Assembly: GCF_000337775.1 (NCBI RefSeq)
Contig: NZ_AOLQ01000009.1
Location: forward strand, 1 to 64,000
Direction of reading: 5' to 3'
Origin: Haloarcula vallismortis ATCC 29715
GTDB taxonomy: Archaea; Halobacteriota; Halobacteria; Halobacteriales; Haloarculaceae
Length of the DNA: 64,000 nt
Numbering within the stretch: the first letter of the stretch is position 1; every line of letters begins with the position of its first letter. A program made the translations under genes and the position numbers. Below the pieces are notes generated by a model that had not been told where the DNA came from, searched no databases, and saw nothing but the letters and a program-made list of their open reading frames with translations. Of the stretch, positions 1 through 8,496 are shown piece by piece.

Positions 1-105
1 TGGGGTTGCCTCCCGTACCCATCCCGAACACGGAAGATAAGCCCACCAGCGTTCCGGGGAGTACTGAAGTGCGCGAGCCTCTGGGAAACGCGGTTCGCCG
101 CCACC
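1..105 (+). rRNA. rrf: 5S ribosomal RNA, 3' part (5' end outside window)
   Basis: The first ~105 bases match the haloarchaeal 5S rRNA from the GGGGTTGCC loop region through the CCCGAACACGG segment to the 3' strand of the closing helix ending in CGCCGCCACC. About 17-18 bases of the 5' strand lie before the window. It is the last gene of an rRNA operon on the plus strand and is followed by a hairpin terminator. Some haloarchaeal operons carry tRNA-Cys after 5S; none is visible here. The exact 3' end is estimated from the helix. Confidence 0.95.
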
Positions 106-120
106 ATTCATACCTCTTAG

Positions 121-157
121 CCCACTCAGGAGAGACATCTCTCCCGAGTGGGTTTTC
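121..157 (+). terminator. Hairpin terminator of the rRNA operon
   Basis: CCCACTC (121-127) pairs with GAGTGGG (146-152) and GGAGAG (129-134) pairs with CTCTCC (139-144). The only internal defect is an A/C mismatch and the loop is ACAT. TTTTC follows at 153-157. This 13-bp stem with a T run, 15 bases after the 5S end, is the natural end of the rRNA transcript. Confidence 0.8.
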
Positions 158-267
158 TGTATTTATACAGTGTGAGAGCTATCAGTATAACAGGCAAGGC
201 GCTCACATGATGCGAGCTGGCGGCAGCGTTACCCATCGTAACTCCAGTCTATGCGGGTGGATATGAA

Positions 268-299
268 CTATTAATACTCTATCGGTGTTGAGTTAATAC
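268..299 (+). promoter_or_regulatory. nikR promoter with TTAATAC direct repeats
   Basis: An AT-rich TATA-like element (ACTATTAATAC, about 267-277) lies ~27 nt before the ATG at 300, the usual spacing for a leaderless haloarchaeal transcript. The heptamer TTAATAC occurs at 271-277 and again at 293-299, touching the start codon. Repeats that cover both the TATA box and the start would suit autoregulation by the gene product, but this is inference. Confidence 0.4.
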
Positions 300-719
300 A
301 TGGGCGTTGTAAGTATCTCGATGCCGGACGAACTGGAGGAGCGAATCGACACGTTCGCCGACGAACACGGATACACAGGTCGCAGCGAGGTTGTTCGGGA
401 AGCGGTCCGGAATCTGATGGGCGAGTTCGAAGACAAGCGACTGGAGGACCGCGAACTGATGGCTATCGTCACGGTGCTGTTCGACTACGAGACAACGGCC
501 GTCGAAGAGAAGATGATGCATCTCCGCCACGATCACGAGTCCATCGTCGCGTCGAACTTCCACAGCCACGTCGGCGACCGGTACTGCATGGAACTGTTCG
601 TCTTGGAGGGACAACTCGAAGATATCTCCGCGTTCGTCGGCAAGGTTCGGGCAACGAAGGACACGCTGTCGGTCGATTACTCGGTACTGCCGGTCGACGA
701 CATAAACATGTTCACTTAG
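300..719 (+). CDS. nikR: NikR-type nickel-responsive transcriptional regulator
   Basis: A 139-residue protein with an N-terminal ribbon-helix-helix DNA-binding domain (about 1-45, starting [12 protein letters not shown]) and a C-terminal ACT-like metal-sensing domain. The nickel ligands of the family are visible: His77, the FHSH pair (His88, His90) and Cys96 in [12 protein letters not shown]. Length matches known NikR (~133-148). NikR proteins repress nickel-uptake genes when Ni(II) is bound, but no nickel transporter is nearby, so the target is unknown and may be elsewhere or self. The ATG at 300 sits at leaderless distance from a TATA element. Close paralogs in haloarchaea may bind other metals. 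Confidence 0.85.
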   Translation: MGVVSISMPDELEERIDTFADEHGYTGRSEVVREAVRNLMGEFEDKRLEDRELMAIVTVLFDYETTAVEEKMMHLRHDHESIVASNFHSHVGDRYCMELFVLEGQLEDISAFVGKVRATKDTLSVDYSVLPVDDINMFT

Positions 720-815
720 GGGGTGGTGCCGGAAAGCGCTGCCGCGTCCCGGGAGACAGCGAACCGTTTGGGACCTTCAGTAGGCGTTTAAGTCGGGGCC
801 GCGTAGCCGGCGGCG

Positions 816-1727
816 ATGAAAGACTCCATTCTCGAAGCAATCGGGTCCCCGCTGGTCTCGGTTCGTGCGCCGGAGGGGGCGACAGTCGCGGCGAAGGTCG
901 AGTCGTTCAACCCCGGCGGATCCGCGAAGGACCGGCCGGCGAAGTACATGATCGACGACGCCGAGCAGAACGGAACGCTCGAACCGGGTGATACGCTCGT
1001 CGAACCGACGAGTGGGAACACTGGCATTGGGATGGCGATGGTCGGGGCAACAAAGGGATACGACGTGGTGCTGGTGATGCCGTCCTCGAAGTCGCCCGAG
1101 CGCCGCCAGATAATGAAGGCCTACGGCGCAGACATTGAATTGGTCGAGGGGGACATCTCCGACGCGAAAGAGCGTGCGGACGAACTGTGTGGACGCGACG
1201 ACCACGTGCAGGTCCGGCAGTTCGAGAACCCGGCGAACCCGAGAGCACATTACGAGACGACGGGTGAGGAAATACTCGAACAGGTGGGCGACCGGACCAT
1301 CGACGCGCTGGTTGCGGGTGTCGGTACCGGTGGGACACTCACCGGCACTGGCCGTCGACTGCGTGAAGCGTTCCCCGGGATGGATATTATCGCGGTCGAG
1401 CCGGCAGACAACGCCGTTCTCTCAGGGATGGAGCCGGGCACTGGTGAGGACAGTTTCCAGGGGATGGGACCCGGGTTCGTCAGTGATAACCTCGATACCG
1501 ACCTGCTGGACGACGTGCTGACGGTCGAACTCGCGGACGCGGAAGACGAGTGTCGACGACTCGCCCGCGAGGAGGGAATCCTCATCGGCCAGTCCTCTGG
1601 CGCATCGAACCTCGCCGCACGGAAGGTGGCTGAGCAACTCGTTGCGGATGACGTTGATGATCCGCTCGTGGTCACAGTCTACTGGGACAGTGGCGAGCGA
1701 TACATGTCGACCGGGATGTTCGACTGA
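816..1727 (+). CDS. cysK: Cysteine synthase (O-acetylserine sulfhydrylase family, PLP-dependent)
   Basis: A 303-residue fold-type II PLP enzyme expected to make cysteine from an activated serine and sulfide in the cytoplasm. The PLP lysine is Lys38 in NPGGSAKDRPA. The substrate loop PTSGNTGIGMA, the phosphate-binding GVGTGGTLTGTGR and the C-terminal SSGASN are all present. Length fits CysK/CysM. A TTTAAG box at about 787 lies ~29 nt before the ATG, so the transcript is probably leaderless and the gene monocistronic. Motifs alone do not tell O-acetylserine, O-phosphoserine or cystathionine substrates apart, so the symbol is by family. Confidence 0.88.
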   Translation: MKDSILEAIGSPLVSVRAPEGATVAAKVESFNPGGSAKDRPAKYMIDDAEQNGTLEPGDTLVEPTSGNTGIGMAMVGATKGYDVVLVMPSSKSPERRQIMKAYGADIELVEGDISDAKERADELCGRDDHVQVRQFENPANPRAHYETTGEEILEQVGDRTIDALVAGVGTGGTLTGTGRRLREAFPGMDIIAVEPADNAVLSGMEPGTGEDSFQGMGPGFVSDNLDTDLLDDVLTVELADAEDECRRLAREEGILIGQSSGASNLAARKVAEQLVADDVDDPLVVTVYWDSGERYMSTGMFD

Positions 1728-1760
1728 GGACGGTCTGTGCTGCGTGTAACGTGGGTAAAC

Positions 1761-2300
1761 TCAGGCCCCAAACTCCGATTCGGTCACTCTGACGATGAGC
1801 GTTTCGTCCACGTCTTGAAGATCGTACTCAGGAATGGTGTCGCCGGTCCGCGTCAGAAGCATTGGCTCGACCAGTTCCGGTGGGCCGCCGGCTTCCGTCG
1901 CCTGTGTGTCAGGCGTTGACTCTTTTTCTGACGTGGCTTCGTCATCAGCATCACTCGCCCTGTTCGATTCGACGATACCGTACACCTTGAGAAAACGACC
2001 TGTATCTGCGGGCATAACGTCGTCATCCCGGATCGACGCGGCGAGGTTCCGGGAGAGCCACTCTGTCTCACTGATTGATGGGTCGCGGATGAACGCGGCG
2101 TCAGCGAAACGGACGAGATACCAGTTCAGGTCGTTGAGTAGCGCCACCGCCGCTCCAAGGCTCACAGTGTCGACGGCGACAGTATTCGCGAACGGTTCCT
2201 GCAGGTCGTAGGTGGCGAGTGCGTTCCGCGCGGTCTCGCGAGAGAGGAGTTCGTATCGAAGGTTCACGTCCTCGGTGCCAACGAGACAGACCTGCGTCAT
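1761..2300 (-). CDS. Conserved haloarchaeal protein, DUF5804-like
   Basis: A 179-residue acidic soluble protein. The N-terminal ~110 residues (MTQVCLVGTEDVNLRYELL onward) form the conserved block. A Ser/Asp/Glu-rich linker around 117-140 follows, then a short C-terminal strand segment ending VRVTESEFGA. I recognise it only as resembling the family annotated DUF5804; no catalytic motif is visible. It lies 27 bases after thiI on the same strand and is probably co-transcribed with it, which hints at a tRNA- or sulfur-related role but does not prove one. No membrane segment or signal peptide. Confidence 0.7.
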   Translation of the reverse strand: MTQVCLVGTEDVNLRYELLSRETARNALATYDLQEPFANTVAVDTVSLGAAVALLNDLNWYLVRFADAAFIRDPSISETEWLSRNLAASIRDDDVMPADTGRFLKVYGIVESNRASDADDEATSEKESTPDTQATEAGGPPELVEPMLLTRTGDTIPEYDLQDVDETLIVRVTESEFGA

Positions 2301-2327
2301 GGCTCAACCCTGGCCCGCCCCGGAAAT

Positions 2328-3515
2328 TTAGCTTTCGATGGGGACAACAGTGCGGTCCTGGGCACAGGATTTGGCGCGCTCGAACAGGTCGTCGGGTTCG
2401 GCCGTCCGAACTGCTTCCAGCGAGGCATTGGTTTCAGGATGTGATGGCGCGATACGGTTGCAACCGGTATCGATTGCCGAGTCCTCGAACGTTCCGATGG
2501 TTCGCGCGTGATTCGTTATGTCGGACTTGTCGACGGTAAGGTTCGGTCGGTACACCGGGAGCGTGGTCGCAGCATCGGTGACGGCGATGTTCGCGCTCGT
2601 CTGGCTAGATTTTTGCCCGATAGCTTCGCCGGTGACGATGCCGACAGCGTCGAAGTCGTGCGCGATAGCCTCGGCGACTGCGAGCATGAACCGACGGAGA
2701 ACGAGCATTCGGAGCGATCCGAGATTTTGCGTGAGGTCGGTGACGACGTCACCGGCGTCAACGACGTTGAGAGACAGGTCGTGTCCGGGCGCGTACGCGG
2801 CGAGCGTCTCGACAGTCGAAACGGCCCGCGCCCGGTGGTCGGGGCCGCCGTAGTCACCGAGGTCGACGTAGACGGGAACCACCGGCGCGCCGCGTTTCAT
2901 GAGCTTCCAGGCAGCGACGGGCGAGTCGATGCCGCCGCTGACGAGTCCGACGACGGGTTGCTGGGTTCCGAGCGGGAGTCCGCCCGGGCCGGCACATTTC
3001 TCGCAGAAGACGTACGCCTGATCGGCGCGACACTCGACGAACAGCTCGAAATCGGGGTCGTCGAGGTCGACAGCGGGCTCACCGCCCAGTTCCGCTATTA
3101 CCGCTCCGATAGCGGTCCCGCCGGTGGACTCGATATCCAAACTCGAAAAGGGATGTGCCGCCGGTGGCCCCGCACGGCGGGCCTCGACGGCGAACGTGCC
3201 CCCGTCGTACTGCATTCGCGTGGTCGTTGCCAGTGCGTCCGCAATTGCGGATAGCGTCGGGTCGACTGTCGTAACTGCCGATGCGGAGGTGACGCCGAAC
3301 GTGTCGGCCGCGGCCGTGGTCACGCCCTCGGGGTGGTCGGTGTGGATAAACAGTCGGTTCCGCCGTTGGTCGATATCCCCAGACAGGTCGCGGACGGTGA
3401 GCATCGCACGGAGGTTGTCCGCCATCTGTTGTTCCATCTTCCGGCGGACCTGGTCGCTCTTGACGCCGAGCTCCCCGTGGCGGACGAGTACGCTGTCGGC
3501 GTCTGGGGGATGCAT
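2328..3515 (-). CDS. thiI: tRNA 4-thiouridine synthase (tRNA sulfurtransferase) ThiI
   Basis: A 395-residue protein with the ThiI order: N-terminal ferredoxin-like region, THUMP RNA-binding domain (about 55-170), then a PP-loop ATPase domain with SGGIDSP at 193-199. It adenylates U8 of tRNA and inserts sulfur. A C-terminal cysteine is present in DTGCNRIAPSHPETN, but the bacterial C-terminal rhodanese domain is absent, as is usual in archaea. An unusual CEKC pair occurs at 171-174 before the PP-loop domain. It follows the SAM synthetase gene by 47 bases and precedes the DUF5804-like gene by 27, so a minus-strand operon is likely. Confidence 0.92.
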   Translation of the reverse strand: MHPPDADSVLVRHGELGVKSDQVRRKMEQQMADNLRAMLTVRDLSGDIDQRRNRLFIHTDHPEGVTTAAADTFGVTSASAVTTVDPTLSAIADALATTTRMQYDGGTFAVEARRAGPPAAHPFSSLDIESTGGTAIGAVIAELGGEPAVDLDDPDFELFVECRADQAYVFCEKCAGPGGLPLGTQQPVVGLVSGGIDSPVAAWKLMKRGAPVVPVYVDLGDYGGPDHRARAVSTVETLAAYAPGHDLSLNVVDAGDVVTDLTQNLGSLRMLVLRRFMLAVAEAIAHDFDAVGIVTGEAIGQKSSQTSANIAVTDAATTLPVYRPNLTVDKSDITNHARTIGTFEDSAIDTGCNRIAPSHPETNASLEAVRTAEPDDLFERAKSCAQDRTVVPIES

Positions 3516-3562
3516 GTCTGTGAGTTGACTACCAGCGAGTAAAGGGATATCGCCTGGTCGTC

Positions 3563-4765
3563 TTAGAACGTCGAGAGGTTGCCCTCGATGACTTGCCGCG
3601 TGATGTCGGTCACGTCGGCCAGTTCGTCGTCGATCACGGTCTGGATGTCTGATTCGACGTCGCCGACCGCGACGCCGTCTTCAGTGACAACCGTGGCGTC
3701 GGCGACGTGGGGCTCATCAATTGGTGACCCGATCTGTGAGAGCAAGCGCATCTGGACCTGTCGGATGCCATCGACCTCGCTCGCGACAGACTGGGCGATC
3801 TCTGTCGAGAGAAGATTGTATATCTTCCCGATGTGGTTGACGGGGTTTTTCCCCGATGTCGCCTCCATGCTCATCGGCCGGTTCGGCGTGATGAGGCCGT
3901 TCGCACGGTTCCCGCGCCCAACGGAGCCGTCATCGCCTTGCTCGGCGCTGGTCCCAGTGGTAGTGAGATAGATCGACTCGGCGTCGTAATCGTCGGCCGT
4001 GTTGACGTGGACCGTTACGTTACGGTCGGTGTACTCCTCGGCGAGATCGGTGACAAACGCTTGAACGTCCGAAACAGCGGTTTTGTACGCTTCGAGGTCC
4101 GGAACGTGTTCGTCGACCATCGCGACGGCCACGGTCACGTCGATGTGGTCACCTTCCCGCTTGCCCATCACCTTCACGTCCTGTCCGACAACCGGATTAG
4201 ACTCGGCGTACTCGCCGGTCAGTTTCTGTTCGGTGTTGCGGACGATCTGCTCGGTTTCCGTCAGGGGTGCGTGCCCGACACCGTAGCTCGTGTCGTTTGC
4301 CATCGGAACTGTTGCCTCCTCGCCGAACACTGTCTGGAGGTCGCCTGACCCTTCACCGAACTGGACGTCGACGACGACATCGGACCCGAGGTCGAGGTGG
4401 GGGAATTGTTCGTCGAGGTAGTCGCGCGCGGCCCGGAGGGCGATGCTCTCCGCCGGGATGCGCTCGCCCTCGAACTCCTTCGTCGCTCGGCCGACGACCA
4501 GAATGTAGATCGGCTCCAGTACCTCGCCGCCGCCGTACGCGGGGGCGGCAGTGCCGGCGACGAGTTGTGTCTCGTCTGTGTTGTAGTGTAAGACTGTGCC
4601 GAACCGGTCGATGTAGGTCTGTGCCAGCGCACGCGACACCGTCTCTGCAATGCCGTCACAGATGGAGTCCGGATGGCCGATACCCTTGCGCTCTACGACT
4701 TCGATGTCCTGATCTTCGACGGCAAGCCCGCTCGCAGGTTGGACGTGGATGTTCCGCTCGGTCAT
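3563..4765 (-). CDS. mat: Archaeal-type S-adenosylmethionine synthetase (methionine adenosyltransferase)
   Basis: A 400-residue cytoplasmic enzyme of the archaeal MAT family, which shares little sequence with bacterial MetK. It makes S-adenosylmethionine from methionine and ATP. Recognisable blocks are the N-terminal [29 protein letters not shown], the glycine-rich FGEGSGD and [20 protein letters not shown]. Length is typical (~400). On the minus strand a TTATAG element at about 4791-4796 stands ~27 nt before the ATG, so this gene has its own leaderless promoter although the CYTH gene lies just upstream. Confidence 0.95.
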   Translation of the reverse strand: MTERNIHVQPASGLAVEDQDIEVVERKGIGHPDSICDGIAETVSRALAQTYIDRFGTVLHYNTDETQLVAGTAAPAYGGGEVLEPIYILVVGRATKEFEGERIPAESIALRAARDYLDEQFPHLDLGSDVVVDVQFGEGSGDLQTVFGEEATVPMANDTSYGVGHAPLTETEQIVRNTEQKLTGEYAESNPVVGQDVKVMGKREGDHIDVTVAVAMVDEHVPDLEAYKTAVSDVQAFVTDLAEEYTDRNVTVHVNTADDYDAESIYLTTTGTSAEQGDDGSVGRGNRANGLITPNRPMSMEATSGKNPVNHIGKIYNLLSTEIAQSVASEVDGIRQVQMRLLSQIGSPIDEPHVADATVVTEDGVAVGDVESDIQTVIDDELADVTDITRQVIEGNLSTF

Positions 4766-4824
4766 TGCCTCGACTTCGTCTGGCCGGGTTCTATAACTTA
4801 CGGGAACAGATAACGGCCGAATGA

Positions 4825-5367
4825 TTACTCGTTCGCATCGCTAAGTAGCATGCCGAGATAGGAGGTCCGTTGTTGCTCGTCGGGGTCCAGACCGAGGTCC
4901 CGGAGCACCTCGTAGGCACCCTCCCGGACAGGTTCGATGTCGCCGTCGGTCTCTCGTTCGACCTCGACGAACTCGCCGACGTCGTCGACCGCGTCAAGCG
5001 TGACATCGTACTCTCGGGTTTCATACACCCGGCGGTTCTTCCGGACGGTTGCCGCCGGCTCGAAGCCAAGGTGTCGGACGATAGCGTCGATGCCGTCGCC
5101 GTCCTCAACCCCGGTTTCGAACTCCTCTCGGCTCTTCGATTCCGCTTCGAGGAGTGGCCCCTTGTAGGTGACTTTCGCGTTCGTTACCCCCTTTCTGGTT
5201 TCACGGCGGACCCGGAACGCCTCGTCTGTCTCGGCGAAATCCCGGTGGGGCGCATCGTAGTACGTGTCCGTCTGTATCACCGTATCGACCTGCTCGGCCC
5301 CGAGTTCGTCGAGTCGCTCCGCGATAGCCTCGATGTCCGCTGGCACTTTCACCTCGACTTCGTACAT
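4825..5367 (-). CDS. cyaB: CYTH-domain protein, class IV adenylate cyclase (CyaB) / thiamine-triphosphatase-like
   Basis: A 180-residue CYTH-fold protein starting MYEVEVKVPAD. The N-terminal ExExK signature (EVEVK), basic residues such as RVRRE and KVTYKGP, and the late EVERET acidic strand form the charged tunnel that binds triphosphates with divalent metal. Archaeal members are annotated as class IV adenylate cyclases, but many CYTH proteins hydrolyse inorganic or thiamine triphosphate, so the reaction is open. The ATG at 5367 is chosen because the motif begins there. An extension to 5418 would add a non-conserved Ser/Gly stretch overlapping the divergent promoter. It lies 59 bases before mat. 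Confidence 0.85.
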   Translation of the reverse strand: MYEVEVKVPADIEAIAERLDELGAEQVDTVIQTDTYYDAPHRDFAETDEAFRVRRETRKGVTNAKVTYKGPLLEAESKSREEFETGVEDGDGIDAIVRHLGFEPAATVRKNRRVYETREYDVTLDAVDDVGEFVEVERETDGDIEPVREGAYEVLRDLGLDPDEQQRTSYLGMLLSDANE

Positions 5368-5447
5368 ACTGTGGGGCTGGGCCGGGCCGCTGAAAAACGC
5401 TCCCGTCGACCGCGCCATTTACTGTGTCCGCTCTCTCGGGTAGTAGT

Positions 5448-6476
5448 ATGGCCGGTCGCTACGAACCGATCGACTCCCCGGACGAGACGACCCTCTTTCC
5501 GTATCACGACCTGACGCCGCCGACAGTTACCACGGTCGCGCGCGCCCGGCAACGCATCCGACACCACCTCCCAGAGACGCCCTTGGTCCGCAGCGAAGCC
5601 CTCTCTGAAGCCCTCGACGCTGATGTCTTGCTCAAACGTGAGGATACGCTCCCGACTGGTGCGTTCAAAGTCCGTGGCGGTGTGAACCTCGTTTCGTCCC
5701 TCGACGAGGAGTTCAGCGACGCCGGGCTACTCGCCGCGAGCACGGGGAATCACGGTCAGTCTATCGCCTGGGCCGGACGTGAGTTCGACGTCCCCGTCAC
5801 TATCGGCGTTCCAGAGGAAGCAAACGCCGGAAAGGTCGACGCGCTGGAACAACTCGGCGCGGAGGTCATCCAGTTTGGCGAGGACTACGATGAGGCCCGC
5901 GAACACATCGAAGAGCTGGCGACCCAGCGCGAGGCGCGCTACGTCCACTCAGGCAACGAACCGAAGTTGCTCGCCGGCGTCGGCACGGCCGGCCTCGAAA
6001 TCCTCGACAAACGACCTGACGTTGACCGCGTGTTCTGTCCCGTCGGTGGTGGCACCGCCGCTGCCGGGTACTGTCTCACCCTCGGGGCGATGACCGACAC
6101 AGATATCATCGGTGTACAGGCTGCGGGCGCGCCTGCAGTGTATCGCGCCTGGCAGGAGGAGACGCTGGAAGCCCTCGACAGCGTCGACACTATCGCCGAG
6201 GGCGTCGCGACCCGGGTGCCGTTCGCGCTTCCGACGGAAATACTGCAGGCGGGACTCTCCGATTTTCGACTCGTGTCCGAAGACGCTATCGCAGACGCCG
6301 TAGCGCGCCTGTTCGAGACAGACCGCATCGTCATGGAAGGGGCCTGCGCGACGGCTGTCGCTGCGGCGCTTCAGGCTGGCGAGGAACTACGGGGCGAGAC
6401 GGTTGTCCTCCCAATCTCGGGGCGGAACATCGACCGCGAGAAGTTCGACCGGTTGCTGGCCGAAAGCGAGTATTAG
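5448..6476 (+). CDS. ilvA: Threonine ammonia-lyase (threonine dehydratase), PLP-dependent, no ACT domain
   Basis: A 342-residue fold-type II PLP enzyme. The PLP lysine lies in PTGAFKVRGGVN, the substrate loop is ASTGNHGQSIAWAG, and the phosphate-binding loop is VGGGTAAAGY. It should deaminate threonine (or serine) to a 2-oxoacid. The chain stops after the catalytic domain, so the isoleucine-sensing ACT-like domain is missing; this resembles the catabolic or unregulated type. The start at ATG 5448 (MAGRYEP) is preferred over an upstream GTG at 5424. A related serine/threonine ammonia-lyase or hydroxyaspartate dehydratase activity cannot be excluded. Divergent from cyaB with only ~80 bases between the starts. 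Confidence 0.85.
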   Translation: MAGRYEPIDSPDETTLFPYHDLTPPTVTTVARARQRIRHHLPETPLVRSEALSEALDADVLLKREDTLPTGAFKVRGGVNLVSSLDEEFSDAGLLAASTGNHGQSIAWAGREFDVPVTIGVPEEANAGKVDALEQLGAEVIQFGEDYDEAREHIEELATQREARYVHSGNEPKLLAGVGTAGLEILDKRPDVDRVFCPVGGGTAAAGYCLTLGAMTDTDIIGVQAAGAPAVYRAWQEETLEALDSVDTIAEGVATRVPFALPTEILQAGLSDFRLVSEDAIADAVARLFETDRIVMEGACATAVAAALQAGEELRGETVVLPISGRNIDREKFDRLLAESEY

Positions 6477-6555
6477 TCGGTCACTTCCGAAGTTACTCGA
6501 CCGCTGCTGACCGGGAAACGTTGTCCTTAAGAGTGCCACGACTGACGAACAGGGT

Positions 6556-7497
6556 ATGAGCAACGAGTCTGAGACTGAAGTCGATGAGGAAACCGCAGAC
6601 GAAGAAGAACAGGCGGAGGGACTCCAGAAGGGCGATGTTGTCAAGCTCGCCTACACCGCCCGCACCGTCGACGGCGGCCAGCTTGTCGACACGACTGACG
6701 AAGAAGTCGCCGAAGACGACGGTATCGACACCGAACAGCAGGAGTTCGGCCCGCGCACCATCGTACTGGGCGAGAACCACATCTTCCCGGATGTCGAGCA
6801 AGACATCTACGGGAAGGAGGTCGGCGACGAGGGCGACGTGACCGTCGCCGCCGCCGACGCCTTCGGCGAGTACGACGAGGAAGAAGTCCGGACGGTCTCG
6901 AAGGACAAGATTCCCGAGGATGACCGCTACCCCGGCGCGCACGTCGACATCGAGGGCGAGCACGGCCACGTCGAGACCATCATCGGCGGCCGCGCGCGAG
7001 TGGACTTCAACCACCCGCTGGCCGGCGAGGATGTCGAGTACGACTACGAGATTCTCGAGGAGGTCACGGACCGCGAGGAGAAGGCACAGGGCATCATCCA
7101 GATGATGCTCGATATGGAGCTCGACGTCTGGTTCGAGACCGATTCCGTCGAGGAAGAACAGCTCGTCGAGACCGACGACGACGAAGACGAGGAGTCCGAG
7201 CCCGAGTACGAAACCGTCGAGGTCGAGAAGGAAACGCTCTACATCGAGGCGACGCCGCAGCTGACGATGAACCAGCAGTGGATGATGGGCAAACAGCAGA
7301 TCGCCCAGCAGCTCACCCAGCTACTCGATATCGACCGCATCATCGTGCAGGAGGAGATCGGCGGTGGCGGCATGGGCATGCCCGGCATGATGGGTGGCAT
7401 GGGCGGTGCCGGCGGCGCTGACATCGAGGAGGCGCTGGAAGACGCTGACGTGGACGCCGAGGAGATCGTCGAAGAGATCGAAGGCGCCGAAGAGTAA
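6556..7497 (+). CDS. SlyD-like FKBP peptidyl-prolyl isomerase with acidic C-terminal domain and Gly/Met-rich tail
   Basis: A 313-residue cytosolic prolyl isomerase/chaperone. An acidic N-terminus (1-20) precedes an FKBP domain with an inserted chaperone flap (about 22-170) carrying the SlyD-type hallmark DFNHPLAGEDVEYDYEIL. A C-terminal domain (about 170-265) follows, as in the long archaeal FKBPs. The last ~45 residues contain a Gly/Met-rich stretch (about 268-286: repeated GM, PGM, MGG) and an acidic helix. That tail resembles the GGM tail of GroEL/thermosome chaperonins. The ATG at 6556 gives a continuous acidic start. Monocistronic by context. Confidence 0.9.
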   Translation: MSNESETEVDEETADEEEQAEGLQKGDVVKLAYTARTVDGGQLVDTTDEEVAEDDGIDTEQQEFGPRTIVLGENHIFPDVEQDIYGKEVGDEGDVTVAAADAFGEYDEEEVRTVSKDKIPEDDRYPGAHVDIEGEHGHVETIIGGRARVDFNHPLAGEDVEYDYEILEEVTDREEKAQGIIQMMLDMELDVWFETDSVEEEQLVETDDDEDEESEPEYETVEVEKETLYIEATPQLTMNQQWMMGKQQIAQQLTQLLDIDRIIVQEEIGGGGMGMPGMMGGMGGAGGADIEEALEDADVDAEEIVEEIEGAEE

Positions 7498-7629
7498 CTG
7501 CGCCGCGAGCACGCCGAGCGGTTCTGCAGGAGTGTGCGCCATCGAGCGGTTGTGTCGCTCCGAGCGACCGCCATTTTCTGACGGCCACCACGGGCGAACC
7601 GTTATACGCGCGACACGTCATCACTACGC

Positions 7630-7830
7630 ATGCGAGTTTCGCTGGTGTACCCGTTACTGCTCGCGCTCCCGCCGGGAATCGCGCTCGGCGTCGGCACGGT
7701 CGTGTTGACTGGAAGCACCGGAACCGGGCTGACAGCGGGTGTCAGCGTCAGTCTCGGCCTGTTCCTGCTGATACTCGTCGGGACGGAGTTTGGGTCGACA
7801 GATAGAGAGCCACAGCCCGGCCGCGAGTAG
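7630..7830 (+). CDS. Small two-helix membrane protein, unknown function
   Basis: A 66-residue hydrophobic protein with two predicted membrane helices (about 5-28 and 36-53) and a short polar C-terminus. I do not recognise a family. It is supported as a real gene by a TTATAC box at 7602-7607, 27 nt before the ATG (leaderless arrangement), and by high GC with codon bias like its neighbours. It converges with the KaiC-like gene, whose end is only 8 bases away. Confidence 0.6.
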   Translation: MRVSLVYPLLLALPPGIALGVGTVVLTGSTGTGLTAGVSVSLGLFLLILVGTEFGSTDREPQPGRE

Positions 7831-7838
7831 AACTCGTG

Positions 7839-8468
7839 TCAGGCGATGTCGCGGCTCGTGTCGATACTGACCTCTTCGACGAGATTGAGCTTAATAATGT
7901 CAGTGGGAGCGCGCCCGCCACGGAACTTCGGAATTGCGAGACGGTTCTCCACCTCGTCACCGGTCGTCGTGGTGTTGAGCTGGAACACCACGTCGGCGAA
8001 GTGCTCGGTCGTATCCCGAAGCGGTGGCACGTCACGGCCATCGAGACAGTGCACGATAGCGAGGCTGCCGGTGTTGACGATGTGGTTCTGCAGGTCGTTC
8101 ATGAAGGCCCGAAAGCGCGAGTGGGGCTCCTGTGCTTCCAGCACGTCGAGCGGATCGACAATGAGGTTCGAGGTTTCCGGCAGCGCCGAGACGAGCTTGC
8201 CGGCGTTGTCGAGTGGCGCTTCGCCGGAGATGTGCCGAACTGTCGGGTCCCCAGTGTTGGCCGGCGTCTGCTCGATGCTTGCGATGACTGATTCGGCGGT
8301 CCGGTCGAGTGACAGCCACAGCGTCCCGCGCGTGGCGGTGAGTTCGTAGAGGAACAGCTCCGCCTGGCTAGCCGGCTGGGCAGAGAGCACGACGATACTC
8401 CCCGCAGGGATGCCACCATCGAGCTTTCTGTCGAGGACATCGATCCCCGTTCGCAACCGGTTGGCCAT
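7839..8468 (-). CDS. RAD55/KaiC-like RecA-fold protein lacking a Walker A lysine
   Basis: A 209-residue protein with the N-terminal signature of KaiC/RAD55 ATPases (RLRTGIDVLDRKLDGGIPAGSIVVLSA), a Walker B-like hydrophobic strand ending in Asp (SNLIVDPLDVLE) and a family-like C-terminus. The P-loop position, where GxxxxGKT should follow SIVVLSA, reads QPASQAELF. It therefore has neither Gly-Lys-Thr nor an obvious substitute, and ATP binding in the usual way is unlikely. It sits 28 bases downstream of a MinD/ParA-like ATPase on the same strand, so the two are probably one operon and may act together in signalling or spatial organisation. Confidence 0.75.
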   Translation of the reverse strand: MANRLRTGIDVLDRKLDGGIPAGSIVVLSAQPASQAELFLYELTATRGTLWLSLDRTAESVIASIEQTPANTGDPTVRHISGEAPLDNAGKLVSALPETSNLIVDPLDVLEAQEPHSRFRAFMNDLQNHIVNTGSLAIVHCLDGRDVPPLRDTTEHFADVVFQLNTTTTGDEVENRLAIPKFRGGRAPTDIIKLNLVEEVSIDTSRDIA

Positions 8469-8496
8469 ACCACTGAAAAGTTATTTTCCCACGAGA

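Noticed and set aside
106-299. tRNA-Cys after the 5S rRNA
   Set aside because: No cloverleaf can be drawn; only the hairpin terminator and AT-rich promoter sequence are present.
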